Assembly: GCA_004552485.1 (NCBI GenBank)
Contig: SFOH01000013.1
Location: 1-35,567, forward strand
DNA: 35,567 nucleotides
Origin: Bacteroidales bacterium
Lineage (GTDB): Bacteria; Bacteroidota; Bacteroidia; Bacteroidales; Muribaculaceae
Reading direction: 5' to 3'
Position numbers and translations under genes: made by a program. The notes under the pieces are model-generated. The model searched no databases and was not told where the DNA came from. It saw only the letters and a list, made by a program, of their open reading frames with translations. Below are positions 32,574 through 35,567 of this stretch, piece after piece (the stretch's first letter is position 1; every line of letters begins with the position of its first letter).

Positions 32574-35330
32574 ATGAAAAAAAATCTGACACTGCTCCTG
32601 GCAGTCATGGCGCTCACGCTGAGCTCAGCGGCCCAGATTGTCACGACCTCTCCGGCCATCCTGCAGGAGAGTAGCAAGAACGTGGTGCTCACCTACCACG
32701 CCGACTCGCCGCTCGGCAACAACGGACTCAAGGGCAACACCGCCTCCGACCCCGTCTACGCCCACATCGGCTGCGTCACCAACAAGAGCAACGGCGGATG
32801 GGTCTACGCACCCACCTGGAAGGACAACTCCGCCAAGTACAAACTCAACTATGTCGCGGCCAACACCTGGACGCTGAACCTCGGCGACATGCGCACCTAC
32901 TTCGGCATCAAGGACGCCTCCGAGCACATCGAGAAACTCGCCATCGTCTTCCGCAACGGCACCGCCTCGAAAGAGGGTAAGACCAAAGAGGGCGGCGACA
33001 TCTTCGTGGAAGTCGTTCCCGAAGGTTTCCAGATGATTTTCTCCACCAACGCCACCTCCACCATCCTCAACTCCGCCGCCACCCTGAGCTTCACCGCCGT
33101 GACCTCGCAGGCCGCCAACATCTCCATCACCGTTGACGGCAAGAGCATCGCCAGCGCCAGCGGCAAGACCGAGCTGACCGCCTCGCACAAGTTCAGCACC
33201 CACGGCAGCTTCGACGTCGTGGCCACCGCCACCGCCAACGGCCAGACCCTCACCCGCAGCCTCAACGTGGCTTATCCCGGCCAGTCTACCGCCGGCACCT
33301 ATCCCGGCGGCGTGCCCAAGATGGGCGCCGTGAAGAACGCCGACGGATCCGTCACCTTCTGCCTCGCCGCTCCCGGCAAGCAGAGCGTCGTGCTCGTGCC
33401 CTCCTGGGACGACTACAAGGTGTTGGACAAGAACATCATGAAGTACCAGGACTACAACGGCCAGCGCTACTTCTTCACCACCGTCTCCGGCCTCGACAAC
33501 AACACGGACTACCCCTACTACTTCCTGGTGGATGCCAAGTACAAAGTGGGCGACCCCTATGCCCACCTGGTCCTGGACAACTACTCTGACCGCTACCTGG
33601 ACAAGAGCATCTGGCCCGATATGCCACAGTATCCCTACGACAAGTTCGACGATGTGTGCCTGGCCGTCTATAACGGCTCGGCCGACTTTGACTTCCACTT
33701 CTCCGACTTCAAGATTCCCGACCACAAGAACCTCGTCATCTACGAGATGCTCTTCCGTGACTTCACCGGCACCGAAGGCGCCGCCAACGGCGAAGGCACC
33801 ATCCGTAAGGCCATCGAGAAGTTCGACCACATCAAGAGCCTCGGCGTCAACGCCGTCGAGCTCATGCCCGTCATGGAATTCAACGGCAACAACTCGTGGG
33901 GCTACAACACCAACTTCTACTTCGCCCTCGACAAAGCCTACGGCTCGCCCCGCGACCTGAAGGAGTTCGTCGAGCTCTGCCACCAGAACGGCATCGCCGT
34001 CATCCTCGACATCGTCTTCAACCAGTCCGACGGTCTCCACCCCTGGTACCGCATGTACGACATCTCCTCCAATCCCTTCTACAACCAGACAGCACCCCAC
34101 TCCTACAGCGTCCTCAACGACTGGAAGCAGGAGAACACCCTCGTGCGCCAGCAGTGGAAAGACTGCATCAAGCACTGGATGACCGTCTACAACGTCGACG
34201 GCTTCCGCTTTGACCTCGTCAAGGGCCTCGGCACCTCCTACGGCTCCAACACCGACGCCTACAACTCCTCGCGTGTGGCCGTCATGAAAGACCTCCACTC
34301 GGCAATCAAGGCTGTGAAGGCCGACGGCATCCACATCAACGAGAACCTCGCCGGCAATCAGGAAGAGAACGAGATGGCCGCAGACGGTCAGCTCAACTGG
34401 GCCAACATCAACAATCACGCATGCCAGTACGCCATGGGTTATGCCGCCGATTCTCGCCTCAACCGCTTCTATTCGGCCGACGACTCCCGCACAGACTGCT
34501 CCACCGTCGCCTACGCCGAGAGCCACGACGAAGAGCGTATGGGCTTCAAGCAGAACGAGTATGCACCCGCAACCGTCAAGGGCAATACCGAAATCTCAAT
34601 GTGGCGCCTCGGCTCCGTGGCCGTGCAGATGCTCATGGTTCCCGGTCCCAAGATGATCTGGCAGTTCGGCGAACTCGGTGCTGATCAGACCACCAAAGAC
34701 TCCGGCGGCGGCAACGACACATCGCCCAAGAAAGTCATCTGGAGCTACAAGGACAACGTCGACCGCAAGGCTCTGTTCGACACCTACCGCGCCATGGGAT
34801 GCCTGCGCCGCGACAACCCCGAGATGTTCAACGGCACAGCCGGCTACACTCAGACCAACCTGAACCAGAACAACATCTCCAGCGCCCGCACCATCCGCCT
34901 CGTCAACGGCAACAAGGAGATCATCGCCTTCATCAACCCGAACACCACCACCTCGCGCCATCTCACCGTCTCCAGCGCTTCCTCAGCTCTGAAGAAGGCC
35001 AACAGCCAGCTCATCATCGCCAGCAAGAACTTCAACCCGACGCTGACCGACACCGCCTCCGGCGTCAGCTGCCGCGTTCCCGGCAACGGTTATGCCGTTT
35101 ATGCCACCACCAACATCGCCGGCGTTGACGACATCATCGTCGACGGAGGCGCCAACGGCGAGGCTTCGGCTGTTGCCATCGGCGGTACCGGCGAAATCAT
35201 CATCATCGGCGACTACGAAAACGTTGCCGTCTACAACATGTCGGGCGCCCTCATGCCCTCGCTCCGCGTGAACGCCGGTCTCTACATCGTCAACATCGAC
35301 GGCGTGGCCTCCAAGGTCCTCGTCCGCTAA
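32574..35330 (+). CDS. Secreted GH13 alpha-amylase-like glycoside hydrolase
   Basis: A 918-residue exported enzyme (signal KKNLTLLLAVMALTLSSAAQ) acting on alpha-glucans. Residues about 25-230 are beta-rich substrate-binding modules, and about 240-335 an immunoglobulin-like module. The GH13 TIM barrel runs from about 385 to 740. Catalytic residues: nucleophile D547 (GFRFDLVKG), acid E590 (IHINENLAG), and D652 of the HD pair (YAESHDEERM). In region I, usually DxxxNH, the last residue is Gln (DIVFNQ, D479-Q484), which is unusual. A C-terminal beta domain and a roughly 70-residue tail ending GLYIVNIDGVASKVLVR follow; this resembles a type IX secretion sorting domain. No susCD-type genes are adjacent. 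The gene follows cdaA by 85 bp. Confidence 0.9.
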   Translation: MKKNLTLLLAVMALTLSSAAQIVTTSPAILQESSKNVVLTYHADSPLGNNGLKGNTASDPVYAHIGCVTNKSNGGWVYAPTWKDNSAKYKLNYVAANTWTLNLGDMRTYFGIKDASEHIEKLAIVFRNGTASKEGKTKEGGDIFVEVVPEGFQMIFSTNATSTILNSAATLSFTAVTSQAANISITVDGKSIASASGKTELTASHKFSTHGSFDVVATATANGQTLTRSLNVAYPGQSTAGTYPGGVPKMGAVKNADGSVTFCLAAPGKQSVVLVPSWDDYKVLDKNIMKYQDYNGQRYFFTTVSGLDNNTDYPYYFLVDAKYKVGDPYAHLVLDNYSDRYLDKSIWPDMPQYPYDKFDDVCLAVYNGSADFDFHFSDFKIPDHKNLVIYEMLFRDFTGTEGAANGEGTIRKAIEKFDHIKSLGVNAVELMPVMEFNGNNSWGYNTNFYFALDKAYGSPRDLKEFVELCHQNGIAVILDIVFNQSDGLHPWYRMYDISSNPFYNQTAPHSYSVLNDWKQENTLVRQQWKDCIKHWMTVYNVDGFRFDLVKGLGTSYGSNTDAYNSSRVAVMKDLHSAIKAVKADGIHINENLAGNQEENEMAADGQLNWANINNHACQYAMGYAADSRLNRFYSADDSRTDCSTVAYAESHDEERMGFKQNEYAPATVKGNTEISMWRLGSVAVQMLMVPGPKMIWQFGELGADQTTKDSGGGNDTSPKKVIWSYKDNVDRKALFDTYRAMGCLRRDNPEMFNGTAGYTQTNLNQNNISSARTIRLVNGNKEIIAFINPNTTTSRHLTVSSASSALKKANSQLIIASKNFNPTLTDTASGVSCRVPGNGYAVYATTNIAGVDDIIVDGGANGEASAVAIGGTGEIIIIGDYENVAVYNMSGALMPSLRVNAGLYIVNIDGVASKVLVR

Positions 35331-35341
35331 TCCCCGCCGTG

Positions 35342-35409
35342 TTCAGGGCCCGCAGCCCTGAATCATGAAAAACGAGAGGCTGTCTAACAACCAAAGTTAG
35401 ACAGTCTCT
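35342..35409 (+). terminator. Two successive hairpins after the amylase gene
   Basis: The first is TTCAGGGC (35342-35349) with GCCCTGAA (35355-35362), perfect over 8 bp. The second pairs GAGGCTGTCTAAC (35376-35388) with GTTAGACAGTCTC (35396-35408), 13 bp with one G-U, followed by a T-rich tail (TATTTTAT). The second has the shape of an intrinsic terminator. Confidence 0.75.
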
Positions 35410-35487
35410 ATTTTATACACAAAATCTGAAGATTTAGGCTGCATTTGCCACTACTGATATAAATTTTTATATTACTGTCCGCTAAAC

Positions 35488-35541
35488 TTTTTTAGAATCT
35501 AAAAAATTAGGGCTGGCACCTATTGCAGGAGTCAGCCCTAA
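35488..35541. repeat. Adjacent palindromes at the right edge
   Basis: A perfect 9-bp-arm palindrome, TTTTTTAGA (35488-35496), A, TCTAAAAAA (35498-35506), directly abuts a 14-bp stem: TTAGGGCTGGCACC (35507-35520) with GGAGTCAGCCCTAA (35528-35541), two imperfect pairs. The region is AT-rich and may be the edge of a repeat or mobile element continuing beyond the window. Confidence 0.5.
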
Positions 35542-35567
35542 ATGGTTACTTTGCTTTTGCGACAAAA

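Overview
The window is a GC-rich chromosomal segment of a Bacteroidales bacterium. A gut lineage such as Muribaculaceae is my best guess, but the family is inferred, not shown. The evidence is: promoters of the Bacteroidetes type (TTTG, about 20 bp, TAnnTTTG), almost no Shine-Dalgarno sequences, a lipidated TamA-like protein (TamL) next to TamB, a short CstA, a DUF3316 protein, PEGA/WG-repeat secreted proteins and a DisA_N-type cyclase (CdaA). No rRNA, tRNA or CRISPR array was recognised.

Layout. Positions 1-421 are AT-rich and are the end of an integrative element that runs off the left edge: the start of a Bacteroidetes-type tyrosine recombinase with its promoter and operator-like repeats. 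At about 422 the sequence switches to host DNA, inside a gene that reads as a low-molecular-weight protein tyrosine phosphatase and is cut exactly in its active-site P-loop. That gene overlaps the cstA stop codon by 4 bp, so the element interrupts an apparent operon of MINPP-like histidine phosphatase, cstA and LMW-PTP (minus strand, 422-3289).

Positions 3302-11435 carry a small TPR protein, rpiB and the overlapping tamB-tamL envelope pair. A perfect 26-bp inverted repeat separates them from the convergent acpP-fabF fatty-acid genes (11558-13331, minus). From 13727 rightward on the plus strand come the topoisomerase IV A subunit, a DUF3316 protein, an S41 protease lipoprotein, a DUF3089 hydrolase and two small lipoproteins. 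A 53-bp tandem duplication lies between the last two. Then follow typA/bipA and folP.

From 24397 to 31278 there is a minus-strand block of secreted proteins: two tandem WG-repeat paralogues (one with PEGA domains) and a 1340-residue multidomain endonuclease I. It sits between folP and cdaA, which I recall as neighbours in many Bacteroidales. After cdaA (c-di-AMP synthesis) comes a large secreted GH13 alpha-amylase-like enzyme, and the window ends in AT-rich DNA full of palindromes that may be the edge of another repeat or mobile element.

The clearest unusual observations are the phosphatase-interrupting integration site, the regulatory repeats of that element, the 53-bp duplication with 11-bp periodicity, the repeat pair upstream of acpP, the giant tamL/fabF hairpin, and the secreted WG/nuclease block.
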